From contig CACMFN010000008.1 in NCBI GenBank assembly GCA_902612965.1, positions 1-64,000 on the forward strand: a DNA stretch of 64,000 nucleotides, written 5' to 3'. Positions 33,227 through 46,819 of this stretch are shown here, in pieces. Both the position numbers and the translations under genes were made by a program. The notes below the pieces were generated by a model that was not told where the DNA came from, searched no databases, and saw only the letters and a list, made by a program, of their open reading frames with translations. The stretch comes from an uncultured SAR116 cluster alpha proteobacterium. GTDB lineage: Bacteria > Pseudomonadota > Alphaproteobacteria > Puniceispirillales > GCA-002684695. Position 1 is the stretch's first letter. The number at the start of each line of letters is the position of its first letter.

Positions 33227-34855
33227 ATGCTTAACATTGCAATACCAGATAATATGCAGGAATTAACACCTAAAATTACAGTAATTGGTGTCGGTGGAGC
33301 CGGCGGTAATGCTGTAAATAATATGATAGAGTCAAATCTAGAGGGTGTGGAATTTGTTGTTGCCAATACAGACGGTCAAGCTTTAGCAAATTCTACTGCA
33401 AAAAGAAAAATACAGCTCGGCATCAGTATTACCCAAGGGTTAGGTGCTGGATCAGTGCCAGAGATTGGAAAGTCAGCTGCTGAAGAGTCAATTCAAGATA
33501 TTTTATCTGAATTAAATGATAGTAATATGGTTTTTATAACTGCAGGACTTGGAGGCGGTACTGGAACAGGTGCTGCACCAGTAATTGCTAAAGCAGCTAA
33601 AGAAAAAGGTATACTTACAGTTAGTGTAGTGACAAAACCATTTGATTTTGAGGGTTCTCACAGAAAAAAAATAGCAGAAGATGGCATACAAGAAATTCAA
33701 AAATTTTCTGATACCCTTATTGTAATACCAAACCAAAATCTCTTCAGACTTGCCAATGAAAGAACTGGTTTTGCTGAGGCTTTTGGTATTGCTGATAATG
33801 TTCTTCACAAAGGTGTATGCGGCGTTACAGATTTAATGGTCAAGCCAGGCATGATTAATTTGGATTTTGCTGATATTAAAACAGTTATGAGCCAAATGGG
33901 AAAAGCCATGATGGGAACAGGTGAAGCATCAGGAGAAAATCGAGCCATTGAAGCAGCTGATACGGCAATCAATAATCCATTATTAGATGAAACTAGTATG
34001 AAAGGAGCTAAAGCAGTCTTAATAAATATAACTGGTGGATCAGATATGACATTATTTGAGGTTGATGAAGCTGCAAACAGAATAAGAAAAGAAATTGATG
34101 CTAACGCTAATATAATTTTTGGATCAGCTTTAGATGATAGCTTAAATGGTTCTATAAGAGTTTCACTTGTAGCTACAGGAATTTCAACTAATGAAATTAC
34201 TGAAAATGAAAATAGTGAAGTTCATAATTTATTTGAAAATAAAATTGAACAGCCTTCTTTAAACAAAGAATTATCTAATGTTGATTTTTCAAGCTCAGAA
34301 ATAAAATACAAGGAGCATGACATTAAAGAAGAAGAAAAAGAAAGTTGTACTGATAAATTAGAATTTAAGGAAATTCATAAAACAATTCCATCAGTTTCAA
34401 ATGATGATAATGATAGTCAGAATAATGAAGATTTAAATCAAAATAGAGAAGCACTTGAAATTAGAAACTTAGATGATGAAAGTAATAATTTGGAATTAAA
34501 CTTAGATGATAATAATCAAGAACAATCCAAAGAAATTTTTATTCCTGAGAAAACAATTGACGTAAGTGAAATTGATAACACTGAAAACTTTAGTGCAAAA
34601 TTAAATTCACTTAACAAAGAGAGCGAAAAAGAAGAAAAAGAAAATAGTATTATTAATAGAATTTCAGGTTTCTGGAACAAAAAAGAAAATACTGAAAAAA
34701 CAAAGGTTCTAAAGGAGCCAAATCTTGAAAGTATAGAAAAAATAAAAGATTCGAATAAAGCAAATGAGCAAAATGCTAGTGAACTAGATATTTTATCAAA
34801 AGAAGATGATAAAGTTCTAGAAATTCCAGCATTTTTAAGAAGGCAAGTTAATTAG
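33227..34855 (+). CDS. ftsZ: Cell division protein FtsZ
   Basis: Tubulin-like GTPase forming the Z-ring. The GTPase domain (about 10-325) contains [14 protein letters not shown] and the tubulin signature [13 protein letters not shown] near 109. The 542 residues are well above the roughly 380 of E. coli: an Asp/Glu/Asn/Lys-rich linker of about 200 residues (about 325-525) precedes the C-terminal peptide [11 protein letters not shown] that binds FtsA. Alphaproteobacterial FtsZ commonly has long linkers. AGGAG at 33217-33221 lies before the ATG; a 96-base gap after ftsA gives room for its own promoter. Confidence 0.97.
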   Translation: MLNIAIPDNMQELTPKITVIGVGGAGGNAVNNMIESNLEGVEFVVANTDGQALANSTAKRKIQLGISITQGLGAGSVPEIGKSAAEESIQDILSELNDSNMVFITAGLGGGTGTGAAPVIAKAAKEKGILTVSVVTKPFDFEGSHRKKIAEDGIQEIQKFSDTLIVIPNQNLFRLANERTGFAEAFGIADNVLHKGVCGVTDLMVKPGMINLDFADIKTVMSQMGKAMMGTGEASGENRAIEAADTAINNPLLDETSMKGAKAVLINITGGSDMTLFEVDEAANRIRKEIDANANIIFGSALDDSLNGSIRVSLVATGISTNEITENENSEVHNLFENKIEQPSLNKELSNVDFSSSEIKYKEHDIKEEEKESCTDKLEFKEIHKTIPSVSNDDNDSQNNEDLNQNREALEIRNLDDESNNLELNLDDNNQEQSKEIFIPEKTIDVSEIDNTENFSAKLNSLNKESEKEEKENSIINRISGFWNKKENTEKTKVLKEPNLESIEKIKDSNKANEQNASELDILSKEDDKVLEIPAFLRRQVN

Positions 34856-34888
34856 CTTACTGTAACATTTCGTAACTAAATGTCATTT

Positions 34889-34929
34889 CTAATTCACCTA
34901 GTTTTATTATATAAAACTAGGTGAATTAG
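34889..34929. terminator. Perfect 19-bp hairpin between ftsZ and lpxC
   Basis: Arms at 34889-34907 and 34911-34929 are perfect complements around a TAT loop. No U-run follows on the plus strand, so it is not a textbook intrinsic terminator. It ends 13 bases before the lpxC ATG and could act as a partial terminator, RNase-processing site, leader hairpin or protein-binding palindrome. Confidence 0.6.
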
Positions 34930-34942
34930 TATTAGAGCAAAT

Positions 34943-35869
34943 ATGATAAAAAACAGTTCATTACAAACAACTCTGAAAAATTCAATTAGCTTTTCTGGAA
35001 TTAGTCTTCATAAAGGAATAGTATCAAATTTAATAATAAAACCAGCTAAGGAAGATACTGGTATTATTTTCAAAAGAATTGATAAGATCAATAATAATAT
35101 TATTGAAGCAAATTATAATTCTGTATCAAATACAATGATGTGCACCCAATTAAGCAATGAATATAACTTATCAATATCTACTGTTGAACATTTAATGGCA
35201 GCTTTTATTGGATTTGGTATTGATAATGCACTTGTTGAAGTTGACTCCTCAGAACTTCCAATACTTGATGGTTCATCATCAAACTATATTAAGGCATTTA
35301 AAAAGATTGGTTTAAAATATTTGGAAAGCCCTCGAAAAGTTATAAATGTTTTAAAAAAGGTAACTATAACTGAAAATGATAGATATATTTCAATTGAACC
35401 TAATGATAATCTAAAAATTAATATAGAAATTAAACATGACTGCGAACTTATTAATTCACAATCATATTCATTTGAATTACTAGACGGAGCATTTGAAAAT
35501 TATTTAATGAATGCAAGAACATATGGGTTTAAAGAACATGCATCTATGCTTATCAAAAAAGGATTAGCCTTAGGTGCTTCAGAGAGTAATGCTTTAATAT
35601 TCGATGGTAACAGTGTTATAAATCATAGTGGCCTAAGGTATCATAATGAGCCTGTAAGACATAAGGTATTAGACTGTTTAGGTGACATTTTTATGGCTGG
35701 CTATAGAATTAATGGAATGGTTAATGGTTATAAATCTGGCCACGAATTAAATAATAAATTAATGCATGCATTATTTTCCAATAATGAAAATTGGTGCTTT
35801 AAAAAATATCAAAAACCAAAAATACAAAACAATGATAATACAGAAGAAAAAATTGTTGCAATAGCATAA
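34943..35869 (+). CDS. lpxC: UDP-3-O-acyl-GlcNAc deacetylase LpxC
   Basis: Zinc enzyme for the committed step of lipid A synthesis. The 308 residues have zinc-ligand motifs STVEHLMAAFIGFGIDN (near 77) and PVRHKVLDCLGDIF (near 236), plus KSGHELNNKLMHAL near 262 with the catalytic His, and SELPILDGSS near 101. The presence of lpxC indicates an LPS-bearing outer membrane. It follows ftsZ as in many proteobacteria, separated by the 19-bp hairpin. Confidence 0.96.
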   Translation: MIKNSSLQTTLKNSISFSGISLHKGIVSNLIIKPAKEDTGIIFKRIDKINNNIIEANYNSVSNTMMCTQLSNEYNLSISTVEHLMAAFIGFGIDNALVEVDSSELPILDGSSSNYIKAFKKIGLKYLESPRKVINVLKKVTITENDRYISIEPNDNLKINIEIKHDCELINSQSYSFELLDGAFENYLMNARTYGFKEHASMLIKKGLALGASESNALIFDGNSVINHSGLRYHNEPVRHKVLDCLGDIFMAGYRINGMVNGYKSGHELNNKLMHALFSNNENWCFKKYQKPKIQNNDNTEEKIVAIA

Positions 35870-35929
35870 TTTTTTTCATTTATATAAAATTAATTTTATT
35901 TTTTGATTTGTTAGTCTAAAATAATAATA

Positions 35930-36685
35930 ATGAAAACTAACATTATACATAATTTATTATACCTTTTATTAGTATTTTTTTTGATTGGATGCTCTAATAC
36001 AAAAAATTTAGATGTATCCAAACCAACGGCTAAGTTAATTTATGAGAAAGCCATAACAAGTGCTAACAATAAACAATTTGAAGATGCAAATGAGGCTTTT
36101 GAAAGTATTTTATTAGATTATCCGTATTCCATTTGGGCCACAAAATCTAAAGTAATGATGGCCTGGGTTTATTATGAAAGTAATAAGTATGATTCTGCTA
36201 TAAATATGGCTGATAACTTTGTTAAAACTCACCCAGAGAATGAATTAGTTCCATATGCTTTATATTTAAAGGCAATGAGTTATTATGAAAGAATTTTTGA
36301 TGTTGAACGAGACACTAAAATGACATTAAAAGCAAAAGAAGCTTTTGAAAATTTAATTAATAGATTTCCAAATAGTGAATACTCACGTGATTCAAAGTTG
36401 AAAATTGAATTAGCTAGAAGTAATTTAGCGGGGAAGGAAATGGCTATAGGAAGATTTTACCAAAAACAAAATCATTTTTCTGCAGCAATAAAAAGATATC
36501 AAAGAGTAATTACTGAATTTGAGACCACTGATCAAACGCCTGAAGCCTTATTACGTTTAACTGAGTGCTATTTATCACTAGGCACTAAAAATGAAGCTAT
36601 TAGAACAGCTTCTGTGTTAAAATATAATTTTCCAGTTTCTATTTGGACAGGTAAAATACCAATGGATCTTTTAAATGAATTATAA
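35930..36685 (+). CDS. bamD: Outer-membrane assembly lipoprotein BamD
   Basis: TPR lipoprotein of the BAM beta-barrel assembly machine, anchored to the inner leaflet of the outer membrane. The 251 residues begin with a lipoprotein signal, hydrophobic 6-19 then lipobox FLIGC (Cys near 21). Tandem TPR-like repeats follow: QFEDANEAFESILLDYPYS, KYDSAINMADNFVKTHPEN, and HFSAAIKRYQRVITEFETT. Location between lpxC and recN is the standard alphaproteobacterial arrangement. Confidence 0.93.
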   Translation: MKTNIIHNLLYLLLVFFLIGCSNTKNLDVSKPTAKLIYEKAITSANNKQFEDANEAFESILLDYPYSIWATKSKVMMAWVYYESNKYDSAINMADNFVKTHPENELVPYALYLKAMSYYERIFDVERDTKMTLKAKEAFENLINRFPNSEYSRDSKLKIELARSNLAGKEMAIGRFYQKQNHFSAAIKRYQRVITEFETTDQTPEALLRLTECYLSLGTKNEAIRTASVLKYNFPVSIWTGKIPMDLLNEL

Positions 36686-36721
36686 TGAAATAAATGATAG
36701 AAGGAATATGACAAATTTTTA

Positions 36722-40436
<3,715 letters not shown>

Positions 40437-40437
40437 A

Positions 40438-42186
40438 TTATATTTTTTTTGTTTTGTTTCTTAACCACTTTCGGACATCTTGAGAAAGGAAATTTTTCAA
40501 TTTATGAAAAACTGTTTCGTGATAATCATTTAACCAATGAACTTCTTTCTTATCTAATAAATCCTTATTAATGAGTGTATTTTCAAAATGACAAAAACTT
40601 ACTGTTTCAAAACAAAAGAATTTGTTTTGAATAGAATTAAAAAATTTCTTAACTAATATCAAATTTTCTAATCTAATACCAAATTTCCGAGGTATATAGA
40701 AACCAGGTTCATTTGAAAGAAGTTGCCCTATCATTAAAACTGAATTTGAGTTCTTAGATATAGTTGGAGGAAATTCATGAACACCTAAACAATAACCTAC
40801 CCCATGGCCTGTTCCATGATTGTAGTCCATACCTTGTTCCCACAAAGCTTTTCTTGTAATTGCATCAATTTCACTTCCACGTGCATCTGTTTTAAAAACT
40901 AATTTCGCCAAACTTATATGTGCTTTTAAAACATAAGTGTAGTAATCAATTATTTGACTAGATTGCTTTTCAAATGCAACAGTCCGTGTAATGTCTGTTG
41001 TTCCATTGAAATATTGGCCACCACTATCAATTAAAAATAATTTTTTTGTATCAATTATTTTTGATTTTTTCTCATCTGGCCTGTAATGAATTATGGCTCC
41101 ATTACTGCCTGTAGCTGCAATTGTTGGGAAACTTTCACAAATAAAATTTTTATTTTCAGCCCTAAAGTTTTTTAACTTTTCTGAAGCGTCATACTCAGTA
41201 ATTTTTTGTTTTTTAATATTATTTTCAATCCAGTAAAAAAAATTAGCTAGGGCAACTCCATCTGCTATATGGCAACGTCTAATGTGCTGTATTTCTTTAT
41301 TATGTTTGATAGTAGCCTTCTCTTGCAAGAATGAGAAACTATTTTCTACTTTTGCGCTTATAAGTTTTAACTTATTGTAAATAATTGATGGGCAATTTTT
41401 GTTGTTTATTGCAACATTTTTATTCTTAAATTTAGATAAATATTGCACTAGTTTATAAAATAAATGGTTACGAAGATTATCTTTGATATATTTTATATCA
41501 CATTGAGAAAAAATGTTTAAATCACCGTTTTTTTCTACTACTAAAAATCCTAAAAAAAATGGTGTATATTTTAGGTCATTCCCCCTAATATTAAGAAGCC
41601 AGCAAACTTGATTAGGTTGGGTAATTATTAATGCATCAAGGTCTCTCAACTGCATTTCAGCCAATAAGTCATTTACTTTATTTTTTGCGTTAACTGCAAA
41701 ATAATTATCTTTCCACCTTGCTGGTTCTTTCTGAGTAATCTTTGGTCTATTTATCCATACCTGATCAACTAAATTTTTTTTATCTAACTTTATTGCTATA
41801 TCTTTGATTTTTACTTGCTCACTCAATTTTTGAAATGTACTTGCAGTAACTAGCCATGGGTCAAAGCCAATATTCTGACCTGCACTTAAATGATCTGTAA
41901 CCCAATCTATCCAGTTATTTGAATGCAATGGATGTATTTCCCAAGATTTATTTAATTGCATTCTAGCTTGGAGTGTGTACCGTCCATCAGTAAATAAAAT
42001 AGCTTTTTTCAAAGTAATTACAGCAATTCCTGCAGAACCAGTAAAACCAGATAATAATTTTAATCTTGCATCATAATCTGGAACCTCCTCTCCACCAAAC
42101 ATGTCACTTCTAGGCTGTATATAAGCATCTAGATTATTTAGCTTTAAAGCATTACGAAATTTACTAAGATAGGTATTTTGTTTCAT
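40438..42186 (-). CDS. pepP: Xaa-Pro aminopeptidase (M24B)
   Basis: Metallopeptidase removing N-terminal residues before proline. The 582 residues comprise two creatinase-like N-terminal domains (about 1-155 and 160-300) and a C-terminal pita-bread M24 domain. The metal ligands are visible: LIDSGGQYFNGTTDITRTVAF (two Asp), GTGHGVGYCLGVHE (His), SNEPGFY (Glu) and FCFETVSF (Glu). This long three-domain form resembles eukaryotic APP1 and the alphaproteobacterial PepP-like enzymes. It overlaps prmA by 23 bases. Confidence 0.93.
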   Translation of the reverse strand: MKQNTYLSKFRNALKLNNLDAYIQPRSDMFGGEEVPDYDARLKLLSGFTGSAGIAVITLKKAILFTDGRYTLQARMQLNKSWEIHPLHSNNWIDWVTDHLSAGQNIGFDPWLVTASTFQKLSEQVKIKDIAIKLDKKNLVDQVWINRPKITQKEPARWKDNYFAVNAKNKVNDLLAEMQLRDLDALIITQPNQVCWLLNIRGNDLKYTPFFLGFLVVEKNGDLNIFSQCDIKYIKDNLRNHLFYKLVQYLSKFKNKNVAINNKNCPSIIYNKLKLISAKVENSFSFLQEKATIKHNKEIQHIRRCHIADGVALANFFYWIENNIKKQKITEYDASEKLKNFRAENKNFICESFPTIAATGSNGAIIHYRPDEKKSKIIDTKKLFLIDSGGQYFNGTTDITRTVAFEKQSSQIIDYYTYVLKAHISLAKLVFKTDARGSEIDAITRKALWEQGMDYNHGTGHGVGYCLGVHEFPPTISKNSNSVLMIGQLLSNEPGFYIPRKFGIRLENLILVKKFFNSIQNKFFCFETVSFCHFENTLINKDLLDKKEVHWLNDYHETVFHKLKNFLSQDVRKWLRNKTKKI

Positions 42187-43072
42187 TATGTTTGACTTCT
42201 TTTTTTAAAATTATTGTTACCCAACCAGATATAGATATTTTCTTATTCACAATAATATTGAAATTTCTAAATTTACTTAAAATTATTTTTGATTGATAGT
42301 CTAGAATACCTGAAAGAACTAAGTAACCATTTTTTTTAATTTTCTTTTCTATATATTTTGCAAGCAAGATTAGTTCTGACGTAATTATATTAGCTACAAC
42401 TAAATCAAACTCTGATTTATAATTAAAATTCAAATTTGTTTTTGGATGCATTAGTTCAAATCTAATTTTGCCTTTAAGATTGTTGTTTTTGATATTTTTT
42501 CTTGATCTTATTATTGATGTTTTATCAATATCCACTCCATATATTTGAGCATTTTTCCAATATTTAGATGCACATAATGATAGTATTCCAGATCCACTAC
42601 CTATATCTAAAAATGAATTTATTTTTATTTTTTTATTTAAAAATTTGATGGCTTTTATGCAGCCTTTAGTAGTTGGATGTGCGCCTGATCCAAATGCATC
42701 TGATGAATTTAATCTAATTTTATGTTTCTTATATTTAATGTGATCTTTAAAATGATCGCCATAAAAAATAAAATCATTATATTCAACTGGCAAAAATAAT
42801 TTAAAATTTTCATGTAACCAATCAATACCACTAATATTACTTACTTTGATTTTAATCTTTTTTTTAAGTTTGTAATTTTCTGTACTTGAATTATTGAAAA
42901 TCAAATTCAAAAATATCTCTTCAGTAACGTATTTATTTAAGTAAACTTTGTACTCAAAAATATTATTGCTTTCAGAATATGAAATCGCTTGAAAATTATT
43001 TAAATTCTCAATTAAATTAATTGCTTTATTATCTAATTTTTTTGTTTCAAACTCTAATAGCCAACAAGCCAT
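42164..43072 (-). CDS. prmA: Ribosomal protein L11 methyltransferase PrmA
   Basis: SAM-dependent trimethylation of ribosomal protein L11. The 302 residues have a variable N-terminal substrate-recognition domain with ISGIDWLHENFK near 90, the PrmA-typical LNSSDAFGSGAHPTT segment near 122, SAM motif I FLDIGSGSGILSLCASKYW near 150, GVDIDKTSI near 178, and DLVVANIITSELI near 223 with the NI-type motif. It sits 2 bases after uvrD and overlaps pepP, forming uvrD-prmA-pepP. Confidence 0.93.
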   Translation of the reverse strand: MACWLLEFETKKLDNKAINLIENLNNFQAISYSESNNIFEYKVYLNKYVTEEIFLNLIFNNSSTENYKLKKKIKIKVSNISGIDWLHENFKLFLPVEYNDFIFYGDHFKDHIKYKKHKIRLNSSDAFGSGAHPTTKGCIKAIKFLNKKIKINSFLDIGSGSGILSLCASKYWKNAQIYGVDIDKTSIIRSRKNIKNNNLKGKIRFELMHPKTNLNFNYKSEFDLVVANIITSELILLAKYIEKKIKKNGYLVLSGILDYQSKIILSKFRNFNIIVNKKISISGWVTIILKKEVKHNETKYLS

Positions 43073-43074
43073 TA

Positions 43075-45321
43075 TTATTGTTTTTCTACAAAATTAGCTT
43101 GTATTTTTTTATGCCCTGCATTGTCAAACTTAATATCTAGTTTGTCATCATTGATATTTATAACATTTCCCATTCCAAATTTAACATGAAAAACCCTATC
43201 ACCTTTTATAAAATTATTTATTTGAAAATTATTTTCATAATTTTTTGGTAATTGAGATAAATTTTTATCTTTGACATTATTTATTTTAAGTTCTGACATT
43301 CTTTTCCAGCCAGGTCCGTAGCCTTGATTTTTAAATTTTTGAGTATAATCATATGAAACATTTTCATCATATAAAGAGTATGCTGAATAATCATTAGCTT
43401 CAATCTTATTAGCTATATCTTTTGGCAATTCTTTTAGAAAGCGTGAAGGTAAGGATGACATCCATATTCCGTTAATTCTTCTATTTGAAGCATATGAAAG
43501 GAATAGTTCTTTCTTTGCTCGCGTTATACCAACATAAGCTAACCTTCTCTCTTCCTCTAGACCATCTTCACCCCCCTCCTCTAAACTCCTAAATGAAGGG
43601 AAAAGACCATCTTCCCATCCTGGTAAAAAAATTACCTGGTATTCACTTCCTTTTGCTGCATGAAGTGTCATTAAAGTCACTTCTCCGAGTTCATTACCCA
43701 CATCATTATCAGTCATAAGGGAGACGTGCTGAAGGAAGCCTTCTAAGGTATCAAACTCAGATATTACTTCTAATAATTCTTTTAGATTGTTAATTCTTGT
43801 TTCAGCCTCTTCTGATTTTTCATTTTCCCACATTTCATAATATGTTGACTCTTCTAATACCTGATCAAGAATATCCATCGGCTTTTTTTCATTCTTTAGG
43901 TGCTTCCATTTTTTAATTTGATTTATAAATTGAGCAATTTTTTCTACTGTACGATTATTAAAAATTTCAGAGTTAACTATATTTTCAGCAGAATGAAAAA
44001 GTTGCATATCATTTTGTCTTCCATACTCTGAAAGTTTTTTAATTGTTGTAGGGCCAATACCTCTTCGTGGAGTATTAATAATACGTTCAAATGCAAGATC
44101 ATCTAATGGATTACAAAGAACTCTGACATATGCTATCGCATCCCTTATTTCTTGACGATCATAAAATTTAGTACCAATAACCCTGTAAGGCAATCCTATT
44201 GAAATAAATCGTTCCTCGATGGCTCTGAGCAATGAAAAAGTCCTTACTAAAACAGCAATTTCAGTGAGATGAACTTTATCTCTTATTTTATCTTCAATTA
44301 TGTCTCCAATTTTTCTAGCTTCGTCAGAGCTATCATAAGAGTTAAAAATTTCCACATCCTGATCACTATTGTTTTCAGTCCAAAGATCTTTACCAAGTCT
44401 ATTTGTATTATTTTTTATTAAACAATTTGCAACATCTAGAATTTTATTAGTGGATCTGTAATTTTGCTCAAGTCTTATGACTTTTGAGTTTTCAAAGTCA
44501 TTGGAAAAGTTCAGAATATTTTTTACTTCTGCGCCTCTCCATCCATAAATAGATTGGTCATCATCTCCTACGCAACAAATATTATTATGCTTAGAGCAAA
44601 GTAATCTTATCCATAAATATTGAGCAGTATTAGTGTCTTGATATTCATCAATAAGAATATGTGTGATTTTAGATTGCCATTTTGAAAGAACATCGCTGTT
44701 CATTCGAAGAAGCTCCAATGGATGCACAAGCAAATCTCCAAAATCTACGCAATTACTCTTTAAAAGTCTTTCCTGATATTCAATATAAATGTCTTTGATT
44801 AATCCATTTGAATATTGAAAAATATGTTTGTCTGTAATTTTACTTGGGGTTAATCCCTTATCTTTCCAGCTACTTATAATATTTAAAAAGAATTTAGCTG
44901 GCCATCTTTTATCATCAACATTTTTTGCACTTATAATTTGTTTCAAGAGTTTAACTTGATCTTCAACATCAATTATAGTGAAGTTACTTTTTAAACCAAT
45001 GAGTTCACAGTGTTGTCTAAGCATTCTTGCACCTAAAGAATGAAACGTACCCATTAGAACTTGCTCAGAGGAAGGGCCTATTATTCTCCCAACGCGTTCT
45101 TTCATCTCTCTTGCAGCTTTATTAGTAAATGTAACTGCCATGATATTCCAGGGCTTTGATTTGCCAGTAACTAATAAATGAGCAATTCTTGTCGTTAAAA
45201 CTCTAGTCTTTCCTGTGCCAGCACCAGAGAGAACTAATACTGGACCGTCAAGCGTTTCTACAGCAATACGTTGCTGTTTATTTAAACCTTGAAGATAATT
45301 ATATTGATCTGAGTGGAGCAT
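43075..45321 (-). CDS. uvrD: UvrD/PcrA-type DNA helicase
   Basis: SF1A 3'-5' helicase acting in nucleotide excision repair, mismatch repair and removal of RecA or stalled polymerase. The 748 residues show Q motif LNKQQRIAVET, Walker A SGAGTGKTRVLTTRIA near 32, motif Ia VTFTNKAAREMKERV, motif II IDEYQDTNTAQY near 224, motif III GDDDQSIYGWRGA near 252, motif IV RLEQNYRST, motif V TLMTLHAAKGSEY and motif VI RRLAYVGITRAK. The C-terminal tail has a Tudor-like GDRVFHVKFGMGNVI. First gene of the minus-strand trio. Confidence 0.96.
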   Translation of the reverse strand: MLHSDQYNYLQGLNKQQRIAVETLDGPVLVLSGAGTGKTRVLTTRIAHLLVTGKSKPWNIMAVTFTNKAAREMKERVGRIIGPSSEQVLMGTFHSLGARMLRQHCELIGLKSNFTIIDVEDQVKLLKQIISAKNVDDKRWPAKFFLNIISSWKDKGLTPSKITDKHIFQYSNGLIKDIYIEYQERLLKSNCVDFGDLLVHPLELLRMNSDVLSKWQSKITHILIDEYQDTNTAQYLWIRLLCSKHNNICCVGDDDQSIYGWRGAEVKNILNFSNDFENSKVIRLEQNYRSTNKILDVANCLIKNNTNRLGKDLWTENNSDQDVEIFNSYDSSDEARKIGDIIEDKIRDKVHLTEIAVLVRTFSLLRAIEERFISIGLPYRVIGTKFYDRQEIRDAIAYVRVLCNPLDDLAFERIINTPRRGIGPTTIKKLSEYGRQNDMQLFHSAENIVNSEIFNNRTVEKIAQFINQIKKWKHLKNEKKPMDILDQVLEESTYYEMWENEKSEEAETRINNLKELLEVISEFDTLEGFLQHVSLMTDNDVGNELGEVTLMTLHAAKGSEYQVIFLPGWEDGLFPSFRSLEEGGEDGLEEERRLAYVGITRAKKELFLSYASNRRINGIWMSSLPSRFLKELPKDIANKIEANDYSAYSLYDENVSYDYTQKFKNQGYGPGWKRMSELKINNVKDKNLSQLPKNYENNFQINNFIKGDRVFHVKFGMGNVININDDKLDIKFDNAGHKKIQANFVEKQ

Positions 45322-45428
45322 TTTAAGATATTGAGAAAATTTAAACTGTCTTTGAAAAAGGATATGGTTACATTGTATATTAATCCTAAATTACTTGTAA
45401 TAAATTTTCTATATATTAAGTTTTATTT

Positions 45429-46187
45429 ATGCAATTTTCTTTATTAAAAAAAATATTAATATTATTATCGCTGGTTTTATTTTCTTCATGTAGCCTAAAT
45501 AATACTAATAACTTGTCAAATGCTTGGGACCCAATTGAACCTGTAAATAGAGCTGTTTTTTCATTTAATATGTTTGTTGATACTTATACTCTAGAACCAA
45601 TTGCAAAAGCTTATAATTATGTTATGCCAGAATTTGCGACAAATGCATTAAGCAATCATTTTGATTGGATTAAAACTCCTCTAAGTGCATTAAACTCTTT
45701 GCTTCAAGGCAAGGGTGATGAGGCTTTTGATTCGATTACTAACTTTAGTATAAATATATTAACACTAGGATTTTATGATCTTTCAGGGAACAAAGGAATT
45801 AAGTTTGCTGAAGATTTTGATCAAACTTTAGGTGTTTATAAAATTGGAACAGGTCCATATATAATGATCCCTTTTCTTGGTCCAAGTACGTTTAGAGGTA
45901 TGGCAGGGACAATTTTAGACGGACTTGTTGATCCATTAAATCTCTTAGGTACAGAAAGAGTTGTTAGGTTAAATTCTACGGAACTACCTATAAAAGCTGT
46001 TAATACAAGAGCTGAATATATGGAACAAATTAATGATCTAAAGTATAATAGCCTTGACGCATATGCAGTATTTAGATCTGTTTACTTTCAAAAATTGCAA
46101 TCTGATACAAATGATGTACTTTCAAATGATAATGATACGGATTTAAATAGTGGCGCAGTAGATGCTTTCTTTATTCAAAATCAATAG
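45429..46187 (+). CDS. mlaA: Outer-membrane lipid asymmetry lipoprotein MlaA
   Basis: MlaA/VacJ removes misplaced phospholipids from the outer leaflet of the outer membrane and hands them to MlaC. The 252 residues start with a lipoprotein signal (about 1-19, lipobox LFSSC). Family motifs include WDPIEPVNRAVFSFNMFVDT, GDEAFDSITNFSINILTLG, FDQTLGVYKIGTGPYIMIPF and FRGMAGTILDGLVDPLN. It overlaps mlaC by 26 bases; the inner-membrane MlaFED genes are not in this window. Confidence 0.95.
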   Translation: MQFSLLKKILILLSLVLFSSCSLNNTNNLSNAWDPIEPVNRAVFSFNMFVDTYTLEPIAKAYNYVMPEFATNALSNHFDWIKTPLSALNSLLQGKGDEAFDSITNFSINILTLGFYDLSGNKGIKFAEDFDQTLGVYKIGTGPYIMIPFLGPSTFRGMAGTILDGLVDPLNLLGTERVVRLNSTELPIKAVNTRAEYMEQINDLKYNSLDAYAVFRSVYFQKLQSDTNDVLSNDNDTDLNSGAVDAFFIQNQ

Positions 46188-46809
46188 AAAATCTTTTATT
46201 TTATCTGTTTATTTTCTTGTAGCTTTCTTATTAACATCGGTAACATTTACAAACGTAAAAGCTGATACAAAATTGTTTAATGAGGCTAAATTTCATGTTG
46301 AAACAATGATGGAAGATATACAGTTTTTACTTGATGTAGGTAAAACTGATGCAGATCAAGGTAGGATATTATTAACTAAACTGCTTGATAAGTATTTTGA
46401 CTCTCTTCAAATTGCAAAATTTTCTTCAATGCCAGCATGGAGAAAAGCAACACCCATTGAAAAGGAAGAATTTATTACCCTATTTGAAATATATCTAGTT
46501 AATTTAGCAGCAAAGAGATTTGATGAATTTAAAGATGTAGAATATATAATTTCAAAAATTGAAAAGAGAGGAAGTAAGATGCTCCTTGTTGACGGCCACA
46601 TAAAAGCACCTGGGAATAAAAGAGATAATACTCAAGTAGTTTGGCGGTTATTTTTGAATGAAGAAAATAAAATGAGAATTATAGATATAGAAATTGCAAA
46701 AATATCTATGATAGTTGCACAAAACGATGAATTTACTTCTATTATAAGAAATAATAAAGGTAAATTCTCATCATTAATTGATGTATTGAAAAAAGAATTA
46801 TATAATTAA
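46162..46809 (+). CDS. mlaC: Periplasmic phospholipid-binding protein MlaC
   Basis: Shuttles phospholipid between MlaA and the MlaFEDB complex. The 215-residue product has a signal peptide (about 10-35, SVYFLVAFLLTSVTF) and the MlaC/Tol-tol-Ttg2 fold features: LLDKYFDSLQIAKFSSMPAW, ATPIEKEEFITLFEIYLVN and QVVWRLFLNEENKMRIIDIE. Its start overlaps mlaA, implying translational coupling. It is convergent with ettA, separated by about 10 bases. Confidence 0.93.
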   Translation: MLSLFKINRKSFILSVYFLVAFLLTSVTFTNVKADTKLFNEAKFHVETMMEDIQFLLDVGKTDADQGRILLTKLLDKYFDSLQIAKFSSMPAWRKATPIEKEEFITLFEIYLVNLAAKRFDEFKDVEYIISKIEKRGSKMLLVDGHIKAPGNKRDNTQVVWRLFLNEENKMRIIDIEIAKISMIVAQNDEFTSIIRNNKGKFSSLIDVLKKELYN

Positions 46810-46819
46810 TATTTGTTTT

